A DNA stretch of 64,000 bases from an uncultured Lachnospiraceae bacterium (GTDB lineage: Bacteria > Bacillota > Clostridia > Lachnospirales > Lachnospiraceae): assembly GCA_934364805.1 (NCBI GenBank), contig CAKRMH010000006.1, forward strand, positions 1 to 64,000, in the 5' to 3' direction. Shown here one piece after another: positions 35,605 through 44,358 of this stretch. Every line of letters starts with the position of its first letter. Position 1 is the first letter of the stretch. The notes under the pieces are model-generated. The model made no database searches. It saw only the letters and a program-made list of their open reading frames with translations, and was not told the DNA's origin. The translations under genes were made by a program, and so were the position numbers.

Positions 35605-36906
35605 TTAATCCATCAAAAGCACTTCATCATTCAGCATGCCTGTAATTTTGCCGCATTTTAGGCAGTTGGAAAGATTCTCTTCAGATTCCACTGCAACCTT
35701 TACATATTCTCTTGTATAGCCGGTAAAATAGGTTCTGCCGTCAATCTCATTTTCTTCTTCAAACAAAACCTCCTGTGTACTTCCGATATAATGCTGACGG
35801 AATTCTTTTGACATTTTTTCTCCAAGTCTGATCAGCTGTGCGCTTCGATTCGTCTTCTCCTGTTCTGAGACCTGATCCGGCATCACAGCTGCTTTTGTTC
35901 CCTGCCGTTTGGAATACTTAAAAATATGCATTTCATAAAAATGTATCCGTGCAAGGAATTCCTTCGTGATCTGAAATTCCTCTTCTGTCTCTCCCGGGAA
36001 GCCTACGATCACATCCGTCGTAATCGCAGGATGATCAAACACATTTCTCAGGAGGCTGCACGCATGCGCATATTCTTCCGCTGTATATTTTCGGTTCATC
36101 CTCTGCAGCGTCGCATCACATCCACTCTGCAATGACAGATGAAAATGCGGACAGATTTTCGAAAGTCCGGAGAGTTCTTTTGCAAAATCCTCGGTGACAA
36201 GTCTCGGCTCCAGCGAGCCAAGACGGATTCTTTCGATTCCGTCTATTTTATGAACTTCCTGGATCAGATGAAGCAGATTGTCCCCGAGATCTGTTCCATA
36301 CGAGCTCAGATGAATTCCTGTGAGCACGATCTCTTTATAGCCATTTGCAGCCAGACGCTCAACCTCTTTTACCACGTGTTCGAGCTTTCTGCTTCTGACC
36401 CGTCCTCTGGCATAAGGAATGATACAATAGCTGCAAAACTGGTTACATCCATCCTGAACTTTTATAAATGCTCTCGTATGTTCTGCAGTCCGGGACAGGA
36501 AAAGTTCCTCATATTCCTGTTTTTCATGGTTAATATCCAAAACATCATCACGGTCTTTATGATCCTTCATAAATGCCTCGATCCGCTCAACCAGTTCATG
36601 TTTTTTATTATTTCCGATCACGATATCGATCGCAGTATCTTTTAATGCTTCTTCCTCTTTTGTCTGGATATAGCATCCGGTACCCACAACCACTGCATCC
36701 GGGTTTTTTGCCTTCGCCCGGTGCAGCATCTGGCGTGATTTCCGGTCTGCCATATTTGTAACGGAACAGGTATTGATAATATAAACATCTGCATATTCCT
36801 GAAATGGCACAATTTCATACCCTGCATTCTCCAGCATCTGCTGCATCGCTTCGGTTTCATATGCATTTACTTTGCATCCCAGATTATGAAGTGCTGCTTT
36901 TTTCAT
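35605..36906 (-). CDS. mtaB: tRNA t6A37 methylthiotransferase MtaB
   Basis: A 433-residue radical SAM methylthiotransferase converting t6A37 to ms2t6A in tRNA. N-terminal UPF0004 cysteines are Cys11, Cys47 and Cys78; the radical SAM cluster motif is CNQFCSYC (Cys154, Cys158, Cys161). A C-terminal TRAM domain closes the chain. The opening KKAALHNLGCKVNAYE separates MtaB from MiaB and RimO. Confidence 0.95.
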   Translation of the reverse strand: MKKAALHNLGCKVNAYETEAMQQMLENAGYEIVPFQEYADVYIINTCSVTNMADRKSRQMLHRAKAKNPDAVVVGTGCYIQTKEEEALKDTAIDIVIGNNKKHELVERIEAFMKDHKDRDDVLDINHEKQEYEELFLSRTAEHTRAFIKVQDGCNQFCSYCIIPYARGRVRSRKLEHVVKEVERLAANGYKEIVLTGIHLSSYGTDLGDNLLHLIQEVHKIDGIERIRLGSLEPRLVTEDFAKELSGLSKICPHFHLSLQSGCDATLQRMNRKYTAEEYAHACSLLRNVFDHPAITTDVIVGFPGETEEEFQITKEFLARIHFYEMHIFKYSKRQGTKAAVMPDQVSEQEKTNRSAQLIRLGEKMSKEFRQHYIGSTQEVLFEEENEIDGRTYFTGYTREYVKVAVESEENLSNCLKCGKITGMLNDEVLLMD

Positions 36907-36923
36907 TTTTCTCTCCTAAATAA

Positions 36924-36952
36924 TTGACTTTTCATGTAAAAACCTTTAGTAT
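36924..36952 (+). promoter_or_regulatory. Promoter of the HPr-like gene
   Basis: TTGACT (36924-36929) and TAGTAT (36947-36952) are separated by 17 bp. A strong AAGGAGG follows shortly before the start codon. Confidence 0.75.
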
Positions 36953-36993
36953 CAAAAGTAGATAAATTCTATTATTGATAAGGAGGTTTTCTG

Positions 36994-37227
36994 ATGAAAA
37001 CAGTACAGATTTCATTAAATTCTATCGGTAAAGTAAAATCTTTCGTAAATGCAATTACACAGTTTGATTTTGATTTTGATTTAATTTCCGGAAGATATGT
37101 CATTGATGCAAAATCCATCATGGGTATCTTCAGTTTAGATTTATCCAAACCAATCGACCTTGCAATTCATACAGAGACTAATCTGGATGAGATCATGGAA
37201 GTATTAAAACCATACATTATCGAGTAA
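36994..37227 (+). CDS. HPr-like protein lacking the catalytic histidine (Crh-like)
   Basis: A 77-residue protein of HPr fold. AKSIMGIFSLDL matches the regulatory-serine region of Firmicute HPr, with Ser41 at the place of Ser46. An ungapped alignment places Ser10 where His15 should be and Gly12-Lys13 where Arg17-Pro18 should be. It therefore cannot accept phosphate from PTS enzyme I in the usual way. Bacillus Crh is the known precedent: no His15, Ser46 kept, acts as CcpA co-repressor. The gene has its own promoter and terminator, which points to substantial independent expression. Confidence 0.85.
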   Translation: MKTVQISLNSIGKVKSFVNAITQFDFDFDLISGRYVIDAKSIMGIFSLDLSKPIDLAIHTETNLDEIMEVLKPYIIE

Positions 37228-37256
37228 TTGCAGCTTTAGAATTTATAAGCACAGAC

Positions 37257-37288
37257 AAAGAAGATCAGAAATGATCTTCTTTTTTTGT
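37257..37288 (+). terminator. Terminator after the HPr-like gene
   Basis: AGAAGATCA (37259-37267) and TGATCTTCT (37272-37280) form a perfect 9 bp stem with a GAAA tetraloop and a run of T. It lies between convergent genes and may also slow thiI transcription from the other side. Confidence 0.93.
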
Positions 37289-37302
37289 GCCATCATCAAA
37301 AT

Positions 37303-38487
37303 TTATTCTGCATCAACGTGAATTGTTTCAACCGTTTCAATTGCCTTTTTCATCAGTTCATCGATACAGTCATTTAAATTTTCTTCTGACTTCCTGATGT
37401 ATTTCAGATTTGGCTTGGTTACCGGATGTTTTGCAACGAAGATCGTACAACAGTCCTCAAACGGCTGGATCGAGGTTTCATACGTATCGATCTTTTCTGC
37501 AATCTCTACAATGTCCTGTTTGTCCAGCGCAATAAGCGGACGATATACCGGCATCGTACATACTTCATTCGTTGCAGCAAGTGACTGCATGGTCTGGCTT
37601 GCCACCTGTCCAATACTCTCTCCTGTGATCAGTCCGAGACACTTGTTCTCATATGCAAAATGCTCAGCGATCTTCATCATATAACGGCGCATAATGATCG
37701 TCAGTTCATCGTGCGGACATTTCTCATAAATTGCAAGCTGGATATCTGTGAAATTCACAACATGAAGATTGATCGGTCCGGAATATCTTGCGACCTTCTT
37801 TGCCAGATCAACTACTTTCTGTTTTGCACGCTCACTGGTGTATGGCGGTGCATGAAAATAAGTTGCATCAATGGTCACACCCCGTTTGCTGATCATATAA
37901 CCTGCAACCGGACTGTCAATTCCTCCGGATAAAAGAAGCATTGCTTTTCCGGCTGTTCCAAGCGGCATACCTCCTGGTCCAGGAAGTTCAATGGAATAAA
38001 TATTGATCATCGGACGAATCTCGATATTTACGAGCACCTGCGGATGATGTACATCTACCTTCATCTCTGGAAATGCTTCCAGTAATTTTTCACCGATTGC
38101 CGCATTAATCTCCATCGAATTCATCGGATAATTTTTTCTTGCACGACGGGCATTTACCTTGAATGTGAAGTTTTTGTCGGGATATGTTTCATCCACATGC
38201 CGGATCACTTCTTCTGCAAGCCTGTCAAATCCTTCATCTTCCACAAGGATTACCGGGCAGATTCCTACGATACCAAACACTCTCTGCAGTGCAGTAACCG
38301 TCTCATCATAATCATATTCACCCTCTGTCTCCACATAGATACGTCCATTCTCCTTGCGGACATGAAATGTTCCGTCCACATTCTTTAACTGATAACTGAT
38401 GTTGTGAACCAGCGCATCTTCAAACAGATATCTGTTTTTTCCTTTGATTGCGATCTCTGCGTATTTAATCAAAAATGCTTTGTACAT
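37303..38487 (-). CDS. thiI: tRNA 4-thiouridine synthase ThiI
   Basis: A 394-residue tRNA sulfurtransferase that adenylates U8 and inserts sulfur from a cysteine desulfurase. It has an N-terminal ferredoxin-like/THUMP region and the PP-loop SGGIDS at residues 187-192. There is no C-terminal rhodanese domain, so it is the short form found in Bacillus. The cysteine desulfurase gene lies 15 bp upstream and is its likely sulfur donor, as with Bacillus NifZ-ThiI. Confidence 0.95.
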   Translation of the reverse strand: MYKAFLIKYAEIAIKGKNRYLFEDALVHNISYQLKNVDGTFHVRKENGRIYVETEGEYDYDETVTALQRVFGIVGICPVILVEDEGFDRLAEEVIRHVDETYPDKNFTFKVNARRARKNYPMNSMEINAAIGEKLLEAFPEMKVDVHHPQVLVNIEIRPMINIYSIELPGPGGMPLGTAGKAMLLLSGGIDSPVAGYMISKRGVTIDATYFHAPPYTSERAKQKVVDLAKKVARYSGPINLHVVNFTDIQLAIYEKCPHDELTIIMRRYMMKIAEHFAYENKCLGLITGESIGQVASQTMQSLAATNEVCTMPVYRPLIALDKQDIVEIAEKIDTYETSIQPFEDCCTIFVAKHPVTKPNLKYIRKSEENLNDCIDELMKKAIETVETIHVDAE

Positions 38488-38502
38488 TCTTATCTCCTTT
38501 AC

Positions 38503-39657
38503 TTATTTTCTCGTATATTTCTGAAGCATCGGAATCACTTCTCTCATAACTTCAAGTGCATAATCAAGTTCTTCCATTGTGGTGTGTACCGAAAAACTGA
38601 ACCGGATCGTAGAATCCAAAAGCTCCGGTGCAAGTCCGATACTTTTTAACGTATGGCTGACCGAAGGCTTATTCGATGAACATGCACTTCCTGCTGACAC
38701 ATAAATACCTCTGTCTTCCAGTGTATGAAGCATAACCTCTGCACGGACTCCGCGAATGCTGACGCTGACCACATGAGGAGCTGACGCTCTTTGGGATTGT
38801 CCGTTTACGCTCACACCTTCGATCTGTGTCACCTGTTCGATAAAATACTCTCTTAAAGCATACATCCGGTCGATCTTTTCTTCAAAATCCGTATAGATCT
38901 CCTCTGCCGCAAGTCCAAGTCCTGCGATTGCAGGCACATTCTCTGTTCCGGAACGCATTCCCTTCTGCTGGCCGCCACCAAATATCACCGGACGGATTTT
39001 GGTTTTATCCTTGATATATAAAAATCCACTGCCCTTTGGTCCATGAATCTTGTGTCCACTCACTGACAAAAGATCAATATTTAACTTTTTGGGAGCGATC
39101 CGCATCTTTCCATACGCCTGAATGGCATCCACATGAAAAATAATATCCGGATTCGCTGCTTTTATGATCTTACCGGCCTCTTCAATCGGCTGGATTGCCC
39201 CGATCTCATTGTTTACCTGCATCAAAGAAACCAGGATCGTATCCTCCCGGATCGCATTTTTTAATGCTTCCATAGAGATAACACCCTTAGAATCCACCGG
39301 CAGATAAGTCACTTCAAATCCCTGTTCTTCCAGATATGCCATAGGATTTGACACAGATGCATGTTCGATGGAAGATGTAATAACATGCATGCCGGCACGC
39401 CGGTTTGCCATTGCACTTCCAATGATTGCCAGGTTATTGGATTCTGTTCCACCTGACGTAAAAACGATTTCTTTTTCCTGTGCTTTCAGAGTCTTTGCAA
39501 TCTGTTTTTTTGCTTCATTGATATATTTTTCAGCGATTACTCCCTTCATATGTAATGAAGAAGGGTTGCCATAATCCTCCAATAACAGCTTCATCATCAG
39601 TTCCGCTGCTTTGTCTGAACATCTTGTTGTTGCTGAATTATCCAAATATGCTTCCAT
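38503..39657 (-). CDS. Cysteine desulfurase (NifS/IscS family), partner of ThiI
   Basis: A 384-residue PLP enzyme releasing sulfur from cysteine as a protein persulfide. The N-terminal LDNSATT, TSGGTESNN, the Schiff-base Lys203 in SGHKIHGPKG and the persulfide Cys326 in SAGSACSSNK are all present. The short active-site loop around the cysteine is of group I type. Genomic pairing with thiI suggests it serves 4-thiouridine in tRNA rather than general iron-sulfur assembly. Confidence 0.94.
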   Translation of the reverse strand: MEAYLDNSATTRCSDKAAELMMKLLLEDYGNPSSLHMKGVIAEKYINEAKKQIAKTLKAQEKEIVFTSGGTESNNLAIIGSAMANRRAGMHVITSSIEHASVSNPMAYLEEQGFEVTYLPVDSKGVISMEALKNAIREDTILVSLMQVNNEIGAIQPIEEAGKIIKAANPDIIFHVDAIQAYGKMRIAPKKLNIDLLSVSGHKIHGPKGSGFLYIKDKTKIRPVIFGGGQQKGMRSGTENVPAIAGLGLAAEEIYTDFEEKIDRMYALREYFIEQVTQIEGVSVNGQSQRASAPHVVSVSIRGVRAEVMLHTLEDRGIYVSAGSACSSNKPSVSHTLKSIGLAPELLDSTIRFSFSVHTTMEELDYALEVMREVIPMLQKYTRK

Positions 39658-39665
39658 GATTACTC

Positions 39666-40418
39666 CTATTCATCCAGCTGGTACACAAGCATTGCAAGTG
39701 TTGCAAGTCCAGCTGTTTCCGTTCTTAAAATCCGTCTTCCGAGTGAGATCCGGTGCATCTCGTCCGGAAGACCTGTAATCTCCTCTTCTGAGAATCCGCC
39801 TTCCGGTCCAATAAAGATCCCAATCGACTGCCCTGGTGTAATGTGCCCGATGATCTCTCTGGTAGCTTCCATGCCACGTTCATTCTCATATGGCACAAGA
39901 ACAACATCCAGCGTCTTTGCCAGTTCCAGTGCCTCTTTCCAGTTCATTAACGGTCTTATCACCGGAATGACCGTTCTTTTCGACTGTTTTGCAGCACTCT
40001 CCGCAATCGTCTGCCATCGTTTGTTTTTATTGTCTGCCTTCTTCGCATCCAGCTTAACCACACAGTTTTTCATGGATACCGGAATCACTTCCGAAACTCC
40101 AAGCTCGGTTGCCTTTTGTATGATCAGCTCCATCTTATCGCTTTTGGGCAATCCCTGAAACAGCCAGATCGGATTATCCAGTTCTGTCCCTGACTCATCT
40201 GCATATTCGATTCTGGCGCTCACATGATCTCCTGCAATTTCCTCCAGGCAGCAGAAAAAAGCATGTCCCGACCGGTCTGAAACTCTCACTTTTTCTCCTG
40301 TTTTCATACGGAGGACATTCCGGATATGATTTACATCCGTTCCTGTGATGCAGATTTTTCCTGTTTTCTGATCTGTGTCAAAAGCCACCTGCTCATCTTC
40401 TACAAAAAATTGATACAT
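39666..40418 (-). CDS. rsmE: 16S rRNA m3U1498 methyltransferase
   Basis: A 250-residue SPOUT-class methyltransferase. An N-terminal PUA-like part is followed by the knot with FIGPEGGFSEEEI and LGRRILRTETAGLATLAML, both diagnostic of RsmE. It sits 8 bp before the desulfurase gene and 11 bp after prmA, a very common order in Clostridia. Confidence 0.96.
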   Translation of the reverse strand: MYQFFVEDEQVAFDTDQKTGKICITGTDVNHIRNVLRMKTGEKVRVSDRSGHAFFCCLEEIAGDHVSARIEYADESGTELDNPIWLFQGLPKSDKMELIIQKATELGVSEVIPVSMKNCVVKLDAKKADNKNKRWQTIAESAAKQSKRTVIPVIRPLMNWKEALELAKTLDVVLVPYENERGMEATREIIGHITPGQSIGIFIGPEGGFSEEEITGLPDEMHRISLGRRILRTETAGLATLAMLVYQLDE

Positions 40419-40429
40419 CTTGTCTATCC

Positions 40430-41413
40430 TTAATTTTTACGTGCAGTAATGTTGACCCACTCACCCTGATGATTGATCTCCACAACCTCAAGGCCAGCTT
40501 TTTCAATTGCCGCCTTCACTTCATTTTCTTTGAAATCAATAATTCCGGATGTAATAAAATATCCACCCTTTTTCAGGCGGGCCGGAATGACCGGTGCCAT
40601 CGGGATAATGACATCTGCAAGAATATTTGCAACTACAATATCGTATTCTTCTGTTCCAACCTTTTGCTGAAGTTCTTCATCATCGATCAGGTTACCAACA
40701 TAAAAAGTACCAAGTCCGGCATCCAGATGGTTTACTTCCATATTCTCTTTTGTGGAGATCATGCAGTCTGCATCCAGATCTGTCCCTACTACCTCTGATG
40801 CTCCAAGTTTTAATGCAACAATTGACAAAATACCGCTTCCACATCCGACATCCAGTACCTTAGGATGCGTATTCTCCGGCGTATATCCGCTGTTGCCGCG
40901 GATATATTTTAAAAGCTGTCTGATGCATAACTGCGTAGTCTCATGTTTTCCTGTTCCGAACGAAATTCCAGGATCAATTTCAATGAGGAATTTATCCTTA
41001 TCTTCCTCTTTCAGTTCCTCCCAGGTTGGTTTGATCAAAATATCCTCGATCGTAAAAGAAGAAAAATATTTCTTCCAGTTATTGATCCAGTCCAGATCTT
41101 CGGTCTCACTTGATGAGATCACTCCAGATCCTACCTCTACCATCTTTCTGAGATTCTCAAGGCCTGCTTTTACCTGCGTTAAGATCTGCTTCTGATCACT
41201 TCCGTCCTCTTCAATATAAAAGCTGACATAGCTGATCCCCTCATCCGGCGGAAGTTCCGGAAGAAAGTCAATAAACATGTCTGCCTGGTCCTCTTTCGTC
41301 AGAGGGATATTATCTTCAATTTCAATCCCTTCAATTCCAAGGTCCATCAGCATAGAACTCATATAGTCTTCTGCAGCTGTTGTTGTTTCAATTGTATATT
41401 TTTTCCATTTCAT
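40430..41413 (-). CDS. prmA: Ribosomal protein L11 methyltransferase
   Basis: A 327-residue SAM-dependent enzyme that methylates L11. The N-terminal substrate domain is followed by FGTGKHETTQLC, VLDVGCGSGILSIVALKLGA (motif I) and VVANILADVI (motif IV), all typical of PrmA. It is the first gene of a prmA-rsmE-desulfurase-thiI run. In relatives prmA directly follows dnaJ; here pap intervenes on the other strand. Confidence 0.96.
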   Translation of the reverse strand: MKWKKYTIETTTAAEDYMSSMLMDLGIEGIEIEDNIPLTKEDQADMFIDFLPELPPDEGISYVSFYIEEDGSDQKQILTQVKAGLENLRKMVEVGSGVISSSETEDLDWINNWKKYFSSFTIEDILIKPTWEELKEEDKDKFLIEIDPGISFGTGKHETTQLCIRQLLKYIRGNSGYTPENTHPKVLDVGCGSGILSIVALKLGASEVVGTDLDADCMISTKENMEVNHLDAGLGTFYVGNLIDDEELQQKVGTEEYDIVVANILADVIIPMAPVIPARLKKGGYFITSGIIDFKENEVKAAIEKAGLEVVEINHQGEWVNITARKN

Positions 41414-41446
41414 AATGTGATATCCTCTCTGTGCATACTTCTTTTT

Positions 41447-41475
41447 ATATTACCTTAGAATCCCGCAAAATACAA
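41447..41475 (-). promoter_or_regulatory. Promoter of prmA-rsmE-desulfurase-thiI
   Basis: TTGTAT (41470-41475) and TAATAT (41447-41452) are 17 bp apart on the minus strand in the divergent gap between prmA and pap. Confidence 0.55.
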
Positions 41476-41579
41476 GATGGAACTCCGAAATTGATTTTTG
41501 ATTCTTACTGGTATTTTTACGGAAATGGGTTAAAATAAAAATAACAAAATGTATAGGGACACATATAGGAGGGACATAT

Positions 41580-43061
41580 ATGGGTGATTCAAAAAAAAAT
41601 GAGATTCAAAATCTCAGCCAGGATGAACTGAAAAGTATTTTAAAAAACACAAGACGCACGCTGTCCGCACAACAGCAGCTGATCAAGGAAAAGCATCTTC
41701 CGGTCATTGTTCTTGTAGAAGGCTGGAGTGCTTCCGGAAAAGGCACTTTGATCAGTTACCTGATCCGGGATCTTGATCCCCGCTTCTTTCAGGTTATTCC
41801 GGTAAAGCCGCCTACAAAAGAGGAAAAAAGAAAACCGTTTCTCTGCCGTCATATGACAAATATTCCGGAAGCTGGGAAATTCGTTTTCTTTGACTCCGGC
41901 TGGATGGAAGAAACAGTTTTCGATGTTGTTGACGGACACCTTTCCGAAAAGGCTCTTGCACGCCGGATTTGCGATGTAAATATCTTTGAACGGCAGCTTG
42001 TTGACAACGGTTATCTGGTACTGAAAATTTTCGTGGATGTATCGAAAGAAGACCAGGAAGCAAGAATCGCAAAACTCTCTGATAACGAAGATACCAGCTG
42101 GCGTGTAAACAAACGTGATCTTGATCAGCTGAAACATCGCAAAAAATACGAAAAAGCATTCAGTCATTTTATCGAAGCCACAAACTCCGTCAAAGCTCCA
42201 TGGCATGTCATTGACGGCAGCAAAAAGGAACTTGTAGAACTGCAGGTATGCCATCTTCTCATGGATGGTATTGATGCTGCGATCCGGCGGAACACACTTC
42301 CTGCTGATATTCCGGAAAATACGTTTAAGCTAATTCCAATGCCTGAATTAAAGGATGTTCCTCTTGACAAATCCATGACAAGGGATGAATACGAAAAACA
42401 GCTGCAGATTGCACAGAAAAAACTCAAAAAGCTTCACAACCGCATCTACAATAAAAAGATTCCTGTCATTATCGCCTATGAAGGCTGGGATGCTGCAGGA
42501 AAAGGAGGCAACATCAAGCGCCTGACCAGTGCACTTGATGCCCGGGGTTTCGTTGTAAATCCGATTGCAGCACCGGACGTCCATGAGAAGAACCGCCACT
42601 TTTTATGGCGTTTCTGGACCAGACTCCCGAAAACCGGTCATATCTCAATCTTTGACCGCACCTGGTATGGCCGTGTCATGGTTGAGCGTCTTGAAGGCTT
42701 CTGCAGTGAAAATGACTGGAAACGTGCATACAACGAGATCAATGAATTCGAGAAAAATCTCTCCGACTGGGGTGCTGTCATCGTAAAATTCTGGGTTCAG
42801 ATCGACAAAGATACCCAGCTGGCCCGTTTTCAAGAGCGCGAAGAAAATCCGGACAAACGCTGGAAAATCACCGACGAAGATTGGAGAAACCGCGAAAAAT
42901 GGGATCAGTATGAAGGTGCCGTCAACGAAATGCTACAAAAGACCAGCACTACATTTGCCCCATGGCATATCATTGAATCCAATGATAAATTATATGCCCG
43001 GATCCAGGCCTTGAATATTGTGATCGATGCACTGGAACAAAAAATCAAGGAGATTGGATAA
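41580..43061 (+). CDS. pap: Polyphosphate:AMP phosphotransferase
   Basis: A 493-residue protein made of two tandem PPK2 domains. Each has a Walker A loop (GWSASGKG at 48-55; GWDAAGKG near 302-309), and the second has the full lid motif set (FDRTWYGRVMVERLEGF and the WRFWTRLP segment). The two-domain architecture is that of Pap, which phosphorylates AMP to ADP using polyphosphate. The N-terminal copy is more diverged, as in other Pap proteins. AGGAGGG precedes ATG 41580. It lies alone on the plus strand between prmA and dnaJ. Confidence 0.92.
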   Translation: MGDSKKNEIQNLSQDELKSILKNTRRTLSAQQQLIKEKHLPVIVLVEGWSASGKGTLISYLIRDLDPRFFQVIPVKPPTKEEKRKPFLCRHMTNIPEAGKFVFFDSGWMEETVFDVVDGHLSEKALARRICDVNIFERQLVDNGYLVLKIFVDVSKEDQEARIAKLSDNEDTSWRVNKRDLDQLKHRKKYEKAFSHFIEATNSVKAPWHVIDGSKKELVELQVCHLLMDGIDAAIRRNTLPADIPENTFKLIPMPELKDVPLDKSMTRDEYEKQLQIAQKKLKKLHNRIYNKKIPVIIAYEGWDAAGKGGNIKRLTSALDARGFVVNPIAAPDVHEKNRHFLWRFWTRLPKTGHISIFDRTWYGRVMVERLEGFCSENDWKRAYNEINEFEKNLSDWGAVIVKFWVQIDKDTQLARFQEREENPDKRWKITDEDWRNREKWDQYEGAVNEMLQKTSTTFAPWHIIESNDKLYARIQALNIVIDALEQKIKEIG

Positions 43062-43073
43062 CATCCAATCTCC
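43049..43073. terminator. Bidirectional terminator between pap and dnaJ
   Basis: GGAGATTGGAT and ATCCAATCTCC form a perfect 11 bp stem with a 3-base loop. The pap stop codon lies inside it. The T-rich flank is better on the minus strand (TTGATTTTTTG), so dnaJ is the likelier client. Confidence 0.75.
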
Positions 43074-43091
43074 CTTCTTGTCTGGTTTCTT

Positions 43092-44270
43092 TTACAGGTC
43101 GTCCAATGACTCTTTCAATTTACCCATAAAGCCTTTTTTCTTTTCATTCTTAGCCTTTGGAGCAGCTGCTCCATTCTCTTTATTTAACGAATCTCCGGTC
43201 AGTGCATCAAACTGGCGAAGTGCATCCTTCGCATCTTTGCTGAGTCCTGTCGGCGTCTGCACGATCAGCGTTACATAATGATCTCCGCGTACAGCTTTAT
43301 TGCGCAGAGATGGAACACCTTTTCCTTTCAGACGGATTCTTGTTCCTGTCTGGGTTCCAGGTGCTACAGAAGAAATAATATCTCCATCCACTGTCTTGAT
43401 CCGGATATCTCCACCAAGTGCCGCAATTGCAAATGAGATCGAAACATTCGAATAAATATTCATATCCTGTCTCTGGAAAGCCGGATTGTTCGAAACAATC
43501 ACTTCCACAAGAAGATCTCCTCTTGGTCCGCCATTTGTTCCAGGTTCCCCGTAATCACGCACTCTTACGCACTGTCCATTATCGATACCAGCCGGGATCT
43601 CAACTTTTTTACGTACCTTTTTCGTAATATATCCGGTTCCACGGCAGGATGTACACTTCTCTTTTACAACCTTACCAGTTCCGTTACATTCCGGACAGGT
43701 CTGTACATTCTGAACCATTCCGAATAATGACTGCTGGGAATAAACGACTTTTCCCTTGCCGCCACATTTCGTACATGTTTCCGGACTTGTTCCTGGTTTT
43801 GCACCTGTTCCATGACAGGTTGCACATTCTTCTTTATAATTAAATTCCAGTTCTTTCTCGCATCCAAAAACTGCCTCTTCAAAACTGATACGGATACTCA
43901 GACGGATATTTGCGCCCTTCATCGGTCCATTATTTGCAGATCTTCTTGAACCGCCTCCGAAGAAGTCGCCAAAAATATCACCAAAAATGTCACCCATGTC
44001 CATTCCCGAGAAATCGAAGCCGCCGGCTCCTCCAGCACCTCCATCAAAAGCTGCATGACCAAACTGGTCATACTGACGTCGCTTATCTGCATCGCTTAAT
44101 ACTGCATATGCTTCCTGCGCCTCTTTAAATTTTTCCTCACATTCTTTATCTCCTGGATGCATATCCGGATGATACTTTTTCGCAAGAACACGGAAAGCCT
44201 TCTTTATCTCTGCATCCGTCGCAGTCTTGGAAACACCAAGCACCTCATAATAATCTCTTTTCTCTGCCAT
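43092..44270 (-). CDS. dnaJ: Chaperone DnaJ
   Basis: A 392-residue type I J-protein, co-chaperone of DnaK. It has an N-terminal J domain with HPD at 34-36, a Gly/Phe-rich linker (GGAGGAGGFDF), four CxxCxGxG zinc repeats (CATCHGTG, CTKCGGKG, CPECNGTG, CTSCRGTG) and the C-terminal peptide-binding region. It is the last gene of the heat shock operon, behind an internal hairpin that may lower its expression. Confidence 0.97.
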   Translation of the reverse strand: MAEKRDYYEVLGVSKTATDAEIKKAFRVLAKKYHPDMHPGDKECEEKFKEAQEAYAVLSDADKRRQYDQFGHAAFDGGAGGAGGFDFSGMDMGDIFGDIFGDFFGGGSRRSANNGPMKGANIRLSIRISFEEAVFGCEKELEFNYKEECATCHGTGAKPGTSPETCTKCGGKGKVVYSQQSLFGMVQNVQTCPECNGTGKVVKEKCTSCRGTGYITKKVRKKVEIPAGIDNGQCVRVRDYGEPGTNGGPRGDLLVEVIVSNNPAFQRQDMNIYSNVSISFAIAALGGDIRIKTVDGDIISSVAPGTQTGTRIRLKGKGVPSLRNKAVRGDHYVTLIVQTPTGLSKDAKDALRQFDALTGDSLNKENGAAAPKAKNEKKKGFMGKLKESLDDL

Positions 44271-44302
44271 AACATTACCTTTTCTACTCTAACATTCTAA
44301 AC

Positions 44303-44335
44303 ACCGAAAACCCGGCAAGCCAAAACTTACCGGGT
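44303..44335 (-). terminator. Hairpin between dnaK and dnaJ, weak terminator or processing site
   Basis: ACCCGGTAAG (44326-44335) and CTTGCCGGGT (44310-44319) form a 10 bp stem with one G-T pair on the minus strand. Only TTTTCGG follows, a poor T tract, so partial readthrough into dnaJ is expected. Confidence 0.55.
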
Positions 44336-44358
44336 ATTCAGATCCTTTTACGCAAAGA

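Noticed and set aside
41640..42254. 204-codon minus-strand frame opposite pap
   Set aside because: Pap has two complete Walker A domains on the plus strand; the reverse frame has no support.
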